Shown here in pieces: positions 46,434 to 57,111 of a stretch of DNA of 64,000 nucleotides (the first letter of the stretch is position 1; each line of letters starts with the position of its first letter). Made by a program: the position numbers and the translations under genes. The notes beneath the pieces were generated by a model. That model was not told the DNA's origin, did not search any database, and saw nothing but the letters and a program-made list of their open reading frames with translations. Location of the stretch: the NCBI RefSeq assembly GCF_019279795.1, contig NC_056737.1:1192523172-1192587171 (forward strand). Direction: 5' to 3'. Origin of the DNA: Protopterus annectens. Its lineage: Eukaryota; Chordata; Ceratodontiformes; Protopteridae.

Positions 46434-47399
46434 ATGTCCAAGGGTCAGATTTTACTGATTTCTCCTGTCCACCTGGTGAATTTGGGCATACTGGGGCAAT
46501 GCAGCAATTACCTCATGTACACAGACAACCCTCTCCTCCTACGACCCAACACTACAACCTGCAAGAGTAGCAGTTACATAGCCAAACTGGAAACAAAGCT
46601 CTCTCCACCCAAGATTGTGCTAGACAGTCAAGCGGAGAAGGTTAGCACCTGCATTACACCTCAAGCAACACATAAGCCTTCTAAATCCACACCACCAACC
46701 CCCTCACATAGCAACACTAAACCCTCATATGCGGAGGCCCTTAAAAGTAACCTGCCCAAGCAGCAAGGACCTCTAAAGCTGAAATGTAAACAAACACCAA
46801 TCACAATCAGAGTGTCACATAGCTCACAACACCAGTGTGCCACCCAACAACAGCCCCAAAGGCAAGACAACGTACCCAACACTTTAGTCATAGGTGACTC
46901 TATAGTCAGGCACACTGATGTCCCACTCACCAGGCTGAACAAGGAGAAAATTACAGTCAGCTGCCTGTTGGGTTCTAGTATCCACCACATAATGCATGCA
47001 CTCAAGTCACTCCACAACAAGTACAAATATGACTCTGTCATTGTCCATGTGGGAGTGAATGACTTGAGATGTACCTCCCTGGACTACATGAAAAGAGACA
47101 TGGAAGAGCTCTCAGATCATGTGGCCCAGGCAGGTATGAGTAGCATCCTGCCTTTGCCCAGAATGATACCACAGTATAAGGACAAAATGATTGACTTCAA
47201 CAATTGGCTAAGCTTCTGTTGTCATTCAAACAGGATCCAGTATCTGTCTGCCTATGATGACATGATTGTCAGGCCACGATGCTTTGCCAGAGATGGTCTG
47301 CACCTTTCGCCCCTGGTATTCAGGTTACTGGCTAAGGCTCTTGCCAGCCCTATAGTGCCTTTTTTAGGCAATTGTCAAAGGACAAAACCACCACCATAA
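46434..47399 (+). CDS. CR1 ORF1 protein with SGNH/GDSL esterase-like domain
   Basis: 321 codons, uninterrupted. The start ATG opens MSKGQILLISP, matching the intact copy's MSKGQMLASSP. The N-terminus has a Cys-poor version of the head (CSNY and CKSS, where the intact copy has CYNC and CERC), so a zinc site is probably lost. A Pro/Ser/Thr/Lys-rich middle follows. The C-terminal SGNH fold has TLVIGDSIVRHTDVP (block I Ser), HVGVNDLRC (block III Asn/Asp) and DGLHLSPLV (block V Asp-x-x-His). Such ORF1 proteins of CR1/L2 LINEs bind nucleic acid and carry esterase-like activity of unclear role. It ends just before, and overlaps, the upstream extension of the ORF2 frame. It is intact although ORF2 is ruined. 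Confidence 0.87.
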   Translation: MSKGQILLISPVHLVNLGILGQCSNYLMYTDNPLLLRPNTTTCKSSSYIAKLETKLSPPKIVLDSQAEKVSTCITPQATHKPSKSTPPTPSHSNTKPSYAEALKSNLPKQQGPLKLKCKQTPITIRVSHSSQHQCATQQQPQRQDNVPNTLVIGDSIVRHTDVPLTRLNKEKITVSCLLGSSIHHIMHALKSLHNKYKYDSVIVHVGVNDLRCTSLDYMKRDMEELSDHVAQAGMSSILPLPRMIPQYKDKMIDFNNWLSFCCHSNRIQYLSAYDDMIVRPRCFARDGLHLSPLVFRLLAKALASPIVPFLGNCQRTKPPP

Positions 47400-47408
47400 C
47401 AGGAACAA

Positions 47409-50230
47409 GCGTGCAAAATTTAAAGGTACTGCTACTCAATGCTAGAAGTTTAAACCTCAAAATGCATTCTTTTGAGGCACTCCTAAAAATGGAGGACATT
47501 GATATCTGTGCAGTAACTGAGACCTAGTTCAAGGCTCCAGAGAGCACCCCTGTAATATCAGGCTACAACTCTTACCACACTTTTCGGCCACCAAACCAGG
47601 ACCGAAACACTAAAGGTGGAGGAGTGCCCATATTCACCATGGATATTCACACCACCAGGCTAGTTGCCCAACACAATGCGTCTGAAAGTCTTCAGGTGCA
47701 ACTAACACTAGGTAAGACTGCAATCAAAATTGTAGCTTGCTACAGATCCCCTACCATGCCCCAAGATTCTCAATATACCCTTTTAAACATACTGGAAAAT
47801 ATTAAGATACAGCCAAACACCCTAATATTGGGTGATTTCAACTACCCTGCCATTAACTGGGAGAACTATATGTGTACCAACACCTTTGCCCAATGGTTCT
47901 TGGAATTCATAAATTCCAATGCCCTGGATCATCTAATCCATAGTCCCAACAGGGGCTTCAATATCCTAGACCTGGTCATTACCAACATGGGAAATCGATG
48001 CTCCACACCTATGGTCACCCCCTCATTGGTGAGGTCTGACCAGAAGCTAATCATCCTTGACATCCAAATCCCCCCCACCCCCCAGTAAGGAAACCTCCAT
48101 TAAAAACTTCTCCAAAGCCAACTTCAGGCTACTCAAGTCAGAAGTGACAAATGTCATGATACCCATGCAGATGGGAACTGAAAGCTCGACTGCTGAATCC
48201 TACACTAAGGCACTGTACAAGCACATCTATTTGTGCATGAACCACGCTGTGCAAATAGAACCAAGATGCTCTCCTCCAAAAAAAGGAAGCCAATCTGATG
48301 GTCTCCTGCCATAAACAAACTTTACAACAAAAGGAAGAAACTGTTGCAGAAAAGATGAAAATCCCAGGATTCAAAAAAACTCCCTTACCAGTCTCACTAA
48401 GAAGCTGAGATCCATCATAAAAATCCTCCAAAGCTAGTTACGAAAATAAAATTGCCAAAGATTTCAAAGACAACCACAAGGCATTCTATAGCTATGTCAA
48501 GAATCAAAATGGCAATGCTCAGATCTGCTCTGAGCTACAACAGAATGGCATTAAATATACTGATCCCAAGGATATTGCCAATATCCTGGCAGATCAATTC
48601 AGTGCCAAATTCACCCCCCTCTCACCCCCTAAAGGGCCCATCTCAATACCGAAAGATTGCCAAATTCTGGTAATAATGGCGTCACAGGTAAAAAACACAC
48701 TCTCCAAAGCTAAGAATACAGCATGCATAGGGCCAGATGACATCCTGGGCTGTGTACTACATGAACAACAAAATGAACTGGCACCTCACCTAAGTGACAT
48801 GTTTAATCATAGCCTCACCTCAGGCTTCATGCCCACTGAGTGGTGCACAGCTACAGTTATCCCACTCCATAAGGAGGGATCCACCTTGGATCCTGTGAAC
48901 TACCACCCCATCAGTTTGATGAGCCTGATCTGCAAGGCCATGGAATGTATTATCATGGAACTTATAAACAAAAACATTGGCAACCTGCAAACACTGGATC
49001 CCACCCAGTTTGGGTTTGTGAAGGGCCGATCATATCTCCTGAACCTGACTTACTTCTTTGAATTAGTCTCCAGAGCTGTGAACAAGTGTAAGGTAGTCCA
49101 CATAACCTATATGGACCTCGCCAAGGCCTTCAATGCCATCCCTCACTATGGAATCATAGATAAACTTACTAAGCTGGGTATTAATCTCTATGTCACTCGA
49201 TGAGTTGCCAACGGGCTTACTGACAGAACCCACAATGTAAAAGTAGTCGACTCCAAATCCAGCTCCAGACAAGTGACAAGTGGAGTACCTCAGGGTTCAG
49301 TCCTGGGACCGCTCTTGCTTGACATCTACTTCTCTAAAGTACAGACCAACACTAAGGGACTCTGGCTAACAAAGTCTGCAGATGACTGCAAACTGGGAGC
49401 CATTATTGAATCCCCAAATGATGTGGATATTCTACAAAAGGGCCTTACAGAAACAGATGCTTGGTGCCAGAGCCATGGGCTCAAGCTCAATACCAAGAAA
49501 TGTATAGTTATCCCCTTTTGGGAAAAAAAACATGTACCCATGAATTACCACATAGGTGGCAGTACACTAAACACAGAAAGTGTGAAAAGAGACTTAGGGA
49601 CACAGGTGGACAGTGGTCTCACCTTTGATAACCACATCGCCACAACAGTCAGGAAATCCTTCTATGTGGCACACCTCATCACTAAGGGCTTTTCTTCCAA
49701 AAAAAAGGAGGTCATTGTCCCACTGTACTCATCGCTCATTAGAACCATTATAGAATACAACACCCTGTTTGGTATGTACCTCTCAAGACATCTGCAACAA
49801 CTTGAAAGGCCACAGAAATACCTCACTAAAAGAATCACAGGCCTAAAGCAGATGCCCTATGCTGACCATGTAAAAGAACTCCAGCTATACTCTGTCATAT
49901 GTCGTCTACTCAGAGGTGATCTCTGATTAACATACAAGGCCATGTCAAACCCAGAGGTGTTGGACATGTTACACTTAAAAATAAATCCCAATCCCTCAGA
50001 GACACACACTCCAGGGATCTAAACCTTGTCATCACAATAAACAAAACATGCTGAAGGGATAGGTTCCTGACCCAGAGACTCCCCAGACTCTGAATAGACT
50101 GCCCATACATGTCAAGCAGATAGCCTCTTTGGCCCTCTTCAAAAGTAACTTTGAGGATTGGATGGGAGATAGGAAATTCACCCCAGAGATCACGTCAGTT
50201 GCCCTGCTAGACAGGGGTCCTGGTAAGTAA
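47409..50230 (+). pseudogene. CR1 ORF2 remnant (endonuclease and RT)
   Basis: The frame begins after the ORF1 stop with LLLNARSLNLKMHSFEALL. TAG at 47525 replaces Trp of TETW. The endonuclease (47624-48088) keeps ILGDFNYPAINW and SDQK (His of SDH replaced by Gln). After frameshifts comes RT part 1 (48676-49203) with VIPLHKEGS and MDLAKAFNAIPH (the AFD Asp is Asn); TGA at 49201 replaces Trp. RT part 2 (49273-49926) has GVPQGSVLGPLLLDIYFS and SADDCKLGA. TGA at 49924 replaces Cys, and the tail (49927-50228) is frame-broken. Catalytic losses in both domains mark it as long dead. Confidence 0.88.
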
Positions 50231-50330
50231 ATACTGTGGGAAGAAATAGCCAGGGAATTGTTACAGCTAGGCTTGTATAGGCCCTAGGGCCGATAGCCTA
50301 GTACCAACCTATAAACCTAGGAACCTATGA

Positions 50331-50870
50331 ATGTGAGGAGTGTGATCCCTCTATAACTGTAGCACACCTTTCTGTTCATTTTTTTCTAAACAGTGAGACA
50401 AACCCAGTTTGACAACCCAGAGTTATTGTCCCTGCTCTCCCTATAACATTGAAAATGTAAATAAATTACAAACCTCCTACAACAACCAGAGCTGTGAGCA
50501 ATATAGAAGTATAGGAAAACAGGAGCAATACCAAGCAGATGACAATGAGGACCATACAATGCCTAGCCATGTAGCCCTTTAAATAGACATACTTAAAAGT
50601 TCAGCATTCTGGAGTACATCCACTCCCATGGCCTCCCCACTGTGGAGCTGTTTAATCACTGCAGTGACCTCATGTATATAAATGAATCAGTCTTACCATA
50701 TGACCAGAGTCATAAGTACATCAAGGTGTCCTTTCTATCTCCTAACAATGCACCCTGTTAAGGTCAGTGTTTCTACAGCCTAGCTGAAATCATCCTAGGA
50801 GTGTCCTGCTCACCACGTCTGTGTCATTGAACGGTTTGTCATATCCTCATTTTGACCCTCCAGATCTTAC
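50331..50870 (-). pseudogene. Rex3-like RT, N-terminal piece
   Basis: Starts (minus strand, right to left) in sequence resembling the linker before the RT domain and ends at CYSYRGITLL (RT motif 1) at about 50331-50362. No intact frame. Continuity with 44950 across the CR1 insertion is the main evidence. The far end is uncertain because similarity fades after about 50870. Confidence 0.7.
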
Positions 50871-51316
50871 TGCTCATGGCACCACCTAACTCCCCCAAAC
50901 CCAGTCCTTCTCTTTAGTGTCTAACACAGCTGCTATATTCCTCTCATGCAATTACGTATTGGCAAATGTATGGACTCCCCCCACCAACACTGTACTGAAA
51001 GCTTTGTTCTTTACCATGACAGCTTCCCCACCACTGATGTCAGTTAATGAATCCCATGGCTACCACTATGAAATGTCCCAACTACCTTCTGACCATAGGT
51101 TCTTTGCATTACATCAACTATTAAGGTCTTTATATCCCAAGCCTAATCCCAGAAACAGCAGAAGTTCTTCCTGAAGTGGGAAATTAACTCCACCCTCACA
51201 GAGAGATTAGCTAATTATTCCCAGAGCACCCTCAGTACCGATTTGGGTCTTCCAGGACATTGTCACTGACATCTTATCAGTTTTAGCCAATTCACCAATA
51301 ATAGATGATCGGTTGA
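50871..51316. other. no gene recognised
   Basis: Possibly further Rex3 5' sequence, too diverged to support. A plus-strand 85-codon open stretch (50917-51174) has no recognised family. Confidence 0.45.
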
Positions 51317-51683
51317 CCATGGGTCCCTATCGAATAATCGAATGGGCACATTGTCAAACGTGATATGGTCCAAACCACATCTTTGACAATGCAGCCGTTG
51401 AAAAAATAATGAAGAAAAACACAACACCCTCACACACCTCAAAAACTGCTTTTGCTGGGGGGGGGGGGGGCAAGCCTCCTTGCACCCTCCATGTGGGAGG
51501 CTCCCTCCCACCACCTGCTAATTTTATATATACCAACTCTGATATCACACTACAATGGGGAAAAGGCCACATTTCCTGTTGCCTGCCATAATGCGATCTT
51601 AGTCAGAACAGTTCAACAGATATGGGTTCAACCATATCACGTCTGACAATGTGTCTGTTCAATAATTTGACAGGGATCCATTG
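51317..51683. mobile_element. ~365-bp inverted-repeat (MITE-like) DNA element
   Basis: The left arm (about 51317-51385) and right arm (about 51615-51683) are imperfect inverted repeats of ~65-70 bp. Left reads TGGGTCCCTATCGAATAATC and GGGCACATTGTCAAACGTGA; the right arm's complement reads TGGATCCCTGTCAAATTATT and ACACATTGTCAGACGTGATA. The centre contains a 13-base G run (51459-51471) and no frame. A TTGA at both edges (51313, 51681) could be a target duplication but is too short to trust. Superfamily unknown. Confidence 0.7.
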
Positions 51684-53395
51684 ATCACACAGCACCTCTC
51701 TTGACCCAAGGGTCCAGAACATACAGTTGCCAGTCTGATGACAGGACTATAATATCTATCACTGACCTTTGCTCCAAGGTGCTGTAGTACCAACAACACT
51801 TAGCACCAACCTTGTGTTTGAACTTTATACTTTAGATTTGATAAAGACAATCAATGGATAATACCAAAGTCCACTGACAATATACCACTGGGTTTCAGAT
51901 TAAGCAAGATAATCCCCCCAGGATTCTTTATCATTCCTCATATGAAAATTGCAACTCTTCCAGCAGGACCACATAGTCAGTTCTTGGCATGTTATCAAAA
52001 ACAATTCCATGTCCCCAAGAAGACCATCTACCCAGTGCAGTTGTTAGAATATATAGGATTTAACCAAAATCTTCAGATACTTTCTAAAACATATTCACAA
52101 ATATAAAATTATTTTGAAAAAGTTTTGGATTCTTGCACACAGACTCATAAGATACTCCAGGGAGTTGTACAACAGAGGAGAGAATCCAGGGAGGAGAAAG
52201 CAGATATAGATTTATGACATCTTGTGCAAGTCAGGAATTTCACTCAAACTATTTGGCTATTAATTATTTAATTATAACATTAATGTCTTCAACATACGCC
52301 TCTCTGCCTCCTCCTCAGTTTTTTCTAATAATTTCCTACAACAAAGAATGTTCAATATTATCTGAATTAGAAATGAAAGATGATGAATATGTTGTCTTAT
52401 GTTAGCTGTTTAGGAAAAAGGAAATCAAACTGCTGGATTATTTTCAATAATCATATATGAGAAATCAAACTCAAAAGGTACAAATTTAAATAAATAAATA
52501 AATAAAAATGTAACAGGCACAGGCAATAATGGCCTTCTAGTCTGTCAGTACACCAAAAGGGTCATCCCCAAAATAAGTGTCCAAGTTGTCCTTAAAAAAT
52601 ATCTAAACTAGTACAACTCATTACAGCTCAGTGCGTCTCCAGGTGTTTCTGCAGTTACCTCATACTGCACCTCTAGGCATCAAAGATTGCTTGTTCATAT
52701 GTGCAATAATAATTCCAAAACCATGCTACATATAAAGTGTCAGAAGATTTTATCTTGAAGCATACATGATGGCAAACACAACTGTATTGACATTTGATCT
52801 CTGTTTAATGCAACTAGATTGATATTGAATATTATTGTTATACTGTTTGTTTATAGTGTAATGATTTTCATATTTCTTTAAATATCTCAAGATTCAGGTA
52901 ACAGACAGAACTGCATAGCCTCATATGAAAGTTCACAGTTATATAAAAAAAATCCTGCTGGCAGTATGTGTCTTGCTTGAAGGTTACTGAGATATCATAA
53001 ACTGTTTATACAACATTACAGAATTAATATTCATTGCCTTTATTTTGGCTTATAAAATCCAGTTTAAAGCATTGACCTGAATGAATGTCACTAACATAAA
53101 GATGAATTTATCCTAAATAGTTTGCCATTTGATATGAACATTTGTTTGGACTGTAAGGTGATAACTTTATTTTTTAAAGGTGCAAGCCACACCCACTGGG
53201 AGTTAAAGGTACACACATACTGGAGGGAATTAATTAATATAAATTTGTGGTTTATTTGAGGGATCAGATACATTGCCCATTCCTATATGATCTCCTACAC
53301 AGGTTTTCCAAAGATTATTTACTACTGTTTGAAAACCCCAAACATTTCCAGGGGTAACTGACTCTTAATGCACTATATACCTGAATAAGTTTTCC
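51684..53395. other. no gene recognised
   Basis: Mixed A/T-rich DNA. Short open stretches (for example 52214-52405) carry no recognised family. A (TAAA)n microsatellite is at about 52487-52507. Confidence 0.5.
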
Positions 53396-53399
53396 ACTT

Positions 53400-54010
53400 A
53401 AATATCTATATGACACATTGTACAAGTTCAGCTGTTTAAATCTTTCATAATCACTTAATCATTTAAACTTTCACATCCATGGATGATCTTTATATATTTT
53501 CATTCTAATATTTTCAGTTTACTCACACTAGTTTTCTTATAAGGTTTCCAAATTATTATTCTATACGCTAGTTTAGTCTAATGTAACACATACATGATTT
53601 CATCATATCTGATTTCCTAGACATTATAAGTCTTTTTCTACAGCCTGTAGTTTTATAACTATTATTAACCAGATGGTTGATATCATAAGAAAACCTCAAA
53701 GCTGGACCTACCCATATGCTCATTTCCTTCAATGAACCCACAGCTTCAATCACTGTTTGCTGTGTTAAATATTCATCCTTCAGTCTTTATCTCCCAAATT
53801 TAATATGATTATTTTTTTATTCTTCTGTGCCCCATCTGGTCAATTTACTCAAGTACTTTTGCTGACGTGCCCTATCTGTAACAGATGTAACTACCTGACC
53901 CATTTTCGAGACATTTGCATATAGACTGTAGAACACTTTAGATGAAAAAGATAGATCTGAAAGATACAACCTAAACAAATATGGGCCTAGAACAGATTTC
54001 ACAGCATTCT
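53400..54010 (-). pseudogene. old CR1/L2-type RT fragment
   Basis: Minus-strand pieces in order: KSVLGPYLFRLYLSDLSFSS (about 53945-54000; RT GxPQGSVLGPLLF block), SKMGQVVTSVTDRARQQKYL (the FADD block is damaged to YANVSKMG), SIWVGPALRFSYDINHLVNN (53650-53710) and a C-terminal Y-x-I-I-x-K-P-Y-x-K block near 53510-53570. Diverged from the CR1 copies in this window, so a third lineage. No frame is intact. Confidence 0.75.
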
Positions 54011-54117
54011 GACTTACTGAACTTCAGTTCAGAATGGAAACAACTGAAATTAGGATATGTTAGGCCATTCTTAGTACTTAAAGCATACTTTAATGCTTTT
54101 AGTCATGTTTATGGGAT

Positions 54118-54355
54118 TGAGACTGCGGTGGTGGTGCTGCGGTAGTGTTGTCGCCTCACAGTAAGGCGCTGTCCGGTTTGATTCTCAGCCAGAGCGTCTT
54201 CTGCGTGGAGACATGCGTGAATGGGCGTACCTTCGTTAAAGGTTGCGCATCAGGCCTGGCAAGCTGGTACGTAAAAATCAACTGCCAATCATTAGCAGAC
54301 TGGAGTTCCACTGTGGCGACCCCTAACTGGGAAAAGCTGAAAGACACAAAGTCAT
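54118..54355 (+). mobile_element. tRNA-derived SINE with a CTGTGGCGACCCC-type tail
   Basis: Head with A-box-like TGGTGCTGCGG and B-box-like GGTTTGATTCT, a TCTTCTGCGTGGAG centre, and a 3' part GTTCCACTGTGGCGACCCCT, then GGGAAAAGCTGAAAGACA. The head resembles the SINE at 26293 but the tail is different, so a different LINE partner is likely. Confidence 0.75.
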
Positions 54356-54667
54356 GTTTATGGGCTTGCTGATATTCAGTTTTTTAGCCAAGCTTGATGA
54401 TTTCTGGTGTAATAAAAGATTAAAAAGAGTTCCAAAAGTGCTCAACACACAGTCAAAATAACTATTTAAATGTCACAGGAAGTTACAGATGAAAACTGCA
54501 GCAAAACAGAACATGTACAGCTAATTACCGTTGCAGTAAGAAAAGTCTGTGCCATAGAAATCAGAAACAGCAGGAACTATTTAATGTGTAGAAAATACCA
54601 GACTGAAAATATCCCTGTCATTAAAAATTCATGATGCAAGGTATATCATTTAATGAGTACTGTAAAT
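54356..54667. other. no gene recognised
   Basis: A/T-rich spacer between the SINE and the minisatellite; nothing supported. Confidence 0.55.
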
Positions 54668-56580
54668 TCCACAGCACATAGTGTGTTGTCACTGTATTCT
54701 GTAGTGCTATACTGCAGTATAATAAAAATAATAGCCAGTAACATAAGCAAATCCAGTTAACTAAATAAAATAATAAAAAGTCACTTTTATAACTAGTGGA
54801 TTTTACCTGTAGATTTCACCTTGCTGTGTGGATTTGTGATTATCTGTGGATTTTATTCTGGATAATTAAAGAGGATTTAGAGTGGTTTGTTGTTCGAGTG
54901 ACTTTTTATTATTTTATATTAGAGTATAAGAATGCCACCATCACAGTGTGGTTCTGTCAGTATTAGGGCAATGTATGTCACAGTATGCTGCTGTCTCTGG
55001 GTTCTGCAGTGTTATATTGCAGTATAAGAATGCCACCATGACAGTGTGGCTCTGTCAGTGCGACAGTGCAATGTATGTCACAGTATACTGCTGTCACTGC
55101 ATTCTGCAGTGATATACCACAGTATAAGAATGCCATCACAGTGTGGTTCTGTCAGTATCACAGGGCAATGTATGCCACAGTAAACTCCTGTCACTGAATT
55201 ATGCAGTGCTGTACTAGAGTATAAGAATGCCACCATCACAATGTGGTTCTGTCAGTGCCACAGTGAAATGTATGTCACAGTATACTGCTGTCAATGCATT
55301 CTGCAATGCTATACTACAATATAAGAATGCCACCATCACAGTGTGGTTATGTCAGTGCCACAGTGCAATGTATGTCACAGTATACTACTGTCGCTGCATT
55401 CTGTAATGCTATACTACAATATAAGAATGCCACCATCACAGTGTGGTTCTGTCAGTGTCACAGTGCAATGTATATCACAGTATACTGCTGTCACTGCATT
55501 CTTCAGAGCTTGTGAGGCCATAGTATAAGAAGACCACTATCACAATGCAGTTCTATCAGTACCACACTGCAGTGTATATGACAGTGTAATGCTGTCACAG
55601 CAGAAGAATGCCACTGTCACAGTGCAGTTGTGTCAGTACCACAGATCAGCATGTGCCATAGAGATATGATGCCATTACATAGTGCAGTGGTGTTGTTGCC
55701 AGTGTGTAACAATGTCAGTACTACAATGCAGTGTGGGTCAGAGTATAATGCTATTAGTACATTGGGCAGTGCTCTGAGGGCCACAGTATGAGAATGTCAT
55801 CATCACAGTAAAGTTCTGATAGTACAACAGTGTATGTGTGTGAAAGGACAAAGCTATCACTGCATTCTGCAGAGCTCTACTACAGTATAATAATGCCACC
55901 ATCACAGTGCAGTTCTGTCAGTATCACAGACAGTGTGTGCCATAGATCTATGCTACCATTACATACTGCAGTGCTGGCATTGTCAGCGTGTAACAATGTC
56001 AGTACCACAGTGCAGTGTAGGTCAGAATACAGTGCTATTACTACATTGTGCAGTAATTTGAGGGCCACAGTATGAGAATGTCATCATCACAGTAAAGTTC
56101 TGTAAGTGCCACAATGCAGTGTGTGTCAAAGGACAAAGTTGTCATAGCATTCTGAAGCACTATACTACAGTATAAGAATGTCACCATCACAATGTGGGTC
56201 TGTCAGTATCAGAGAGCAACATGTGCCATAGATCAATGCCATCATTGCATAGTGCAGTACTGTCATCGCCAGAGTGTAACAATGTCAGTACTACAGTGCA
56301 GTTTAGGTCACAGTACAGTGCTATTACTACATTATCCAGTGTTGTGAGGGCCAAAGTATGAGAATGTCATCATCACAGTAATGTTTTGACAGCACCACAG
56401 TGCAGCGTGTGTCAAAGGACAAAGCTGTCATAGAATTCTGGAGCAATATACTATAGTATAAGAATGTCACCATCACAGTGTGGTTCTATCAGTATCACAG
56501 AGCAGAGTGTGCCATAGTTCAATGCTGCTATTACATACTGCAGTGCTGTCAGTGGTGCAGTGCTGTTTGCGTCACACATG
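54668..56580. repeat. ~100-bp minisatellite with higher-order structure
   Basis: Imperfect units of 97-100 bp, with AAGAATGCCACCATCACAGT at about 54929, 55027, 55127, 55224, 55324 and 55424 and GTCACAGTATACTGCTGTCA between them. From about 55600 the units become a three-monomer block of ~281-290 bp, seen from GAGAATGTCATCATCACAGT near 55790, 56071 and 56361. Short open frames in it are by-products. The first unit is separated from the rest by a ~200-bp insert. Confidence 0.88.
54763..54917. repeat. small inverted-repeat element inside the minisatellite
   Basis: AAATAAAATAATAAAAAGTC (from 54763) is mirrored as its complement at 54898-54917 (GTGACTTTTTATTATTTTAT), about 155 bp end to end. It interrupts the tandem array. 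No frame; it may be a MITE or the remains of a hairpin-prone insert. Confidence 0.6.
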
Positions 56581-57029
56581 GCCGGCCTTAGGCATAGGCG
56601 AACTAGGTGACCACCTATGGCGCCGTACAGGCTGGCCTCATAGAGGGCGCAATTTGTGTTATCTATTTATTTTAATTAATTTATTTTTCTTAATAAGAAA
56701 AGTAAATTAATTAAAATAAATAAACCATAGGGTGCTGGAATTGTAGGGTGAGGAGGGGGAAGCGAGCACCCCTCCCACTTTTACAGCTGCAGGTTGGCCA
56801 AGACTGGAGGCTTCAAGAATTAACAAAGAAAAAAAAAACCTTCACTCCATAGTAGTGGAGTCTTCTCCTTTAAGTAGGAGCATGCATGCATGTGTCACAT
56901 CCACGCATGCCAGCGTGGATGTAAAGACGTTCTAAAGCTGCACTCGGAAATTAAGCTAGCACTTTAAGATAAGGGTTCACTCCGTATGTACACTTATGGC
57001 TATTCAGATAAAAGAACTGAAGGTAAGTG

Positions 57030-57031
<2 letters not shown>
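56581..57031. other. unassigned segment with a GC-rich start and an A/T palindrome
   Basis: 56581-56655 is unusually GC-rich for this window (GGCCGGCCTTAGGCATAGGC and GGCGCCGTACAGGCTGGCCT) and looks like a fragment of an older dispersed repeat. An imperfect palindrome with ~29-base arms lies at about 56663-56723. No gene is supported. Confidence 0.5.

Positions 57032-57109
<78 letters not shown>
57032..57109. repeat. (TG)n microsatellite
   Basis: About 39 near-perfect TG repeats. The Cys-Val open frame across it is an artefact of the repeat. Confidence 0.98.

Positions 57110-57111
<2 letters not shown>

Larger units (their letters stand above)
44970..50331 (+). mobile_element. degraded CR1-clade LINE inserted in Rex3
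   Basis: A second CR1 subfamily, diverged from the copies at 7873 and 57586 but colinear with them: tandem 5' repeats, a leader (45861-46433), ORF1 (46434-47399), broken ORF2 (47409-50230) and a 3' UTR with GGCCCTAGGGCCGATAGCCT and CCTATRAA-like tail repeats to about 50330. The Rex3 flanks resume within about 12 bases of each other, so this is one insertion. Confidence 0.88.
43859..50870 (-). mobile_element. Rex3-like RTE-clade LINE, split by a CR1 insertion
   Basis: Minus-strand pieces at 43859-44960/44981 and 50331-50870 are parts of one RTE element of the Rex3 type. From its 3' end: the 3' UTR (43859-44030), then C-terminal RT, then RT core up to K-A-Y-S-R-M-L at 44950. It resumes at 50331 with CYSYRGITLL, the residues that should directly precede it. 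Further N-terminal pieces run to about 50870 (for example the -PLPWPPHCGAV--LQ- zone near 50620-50670). It is old, with many frameshifts. Confidence 0.85.

Noticed and set aside
51409..51646. Overlapping open frames around the G run
   Set aside because: They lie inside the inverted-repeat element, overlap on both strands and have no family resemblance.
51880..52230. Faint impression of a retroviral or other coding remnant in translation
   Set aside because: No motif could be named and stops are frequent; not supportable without a database search.
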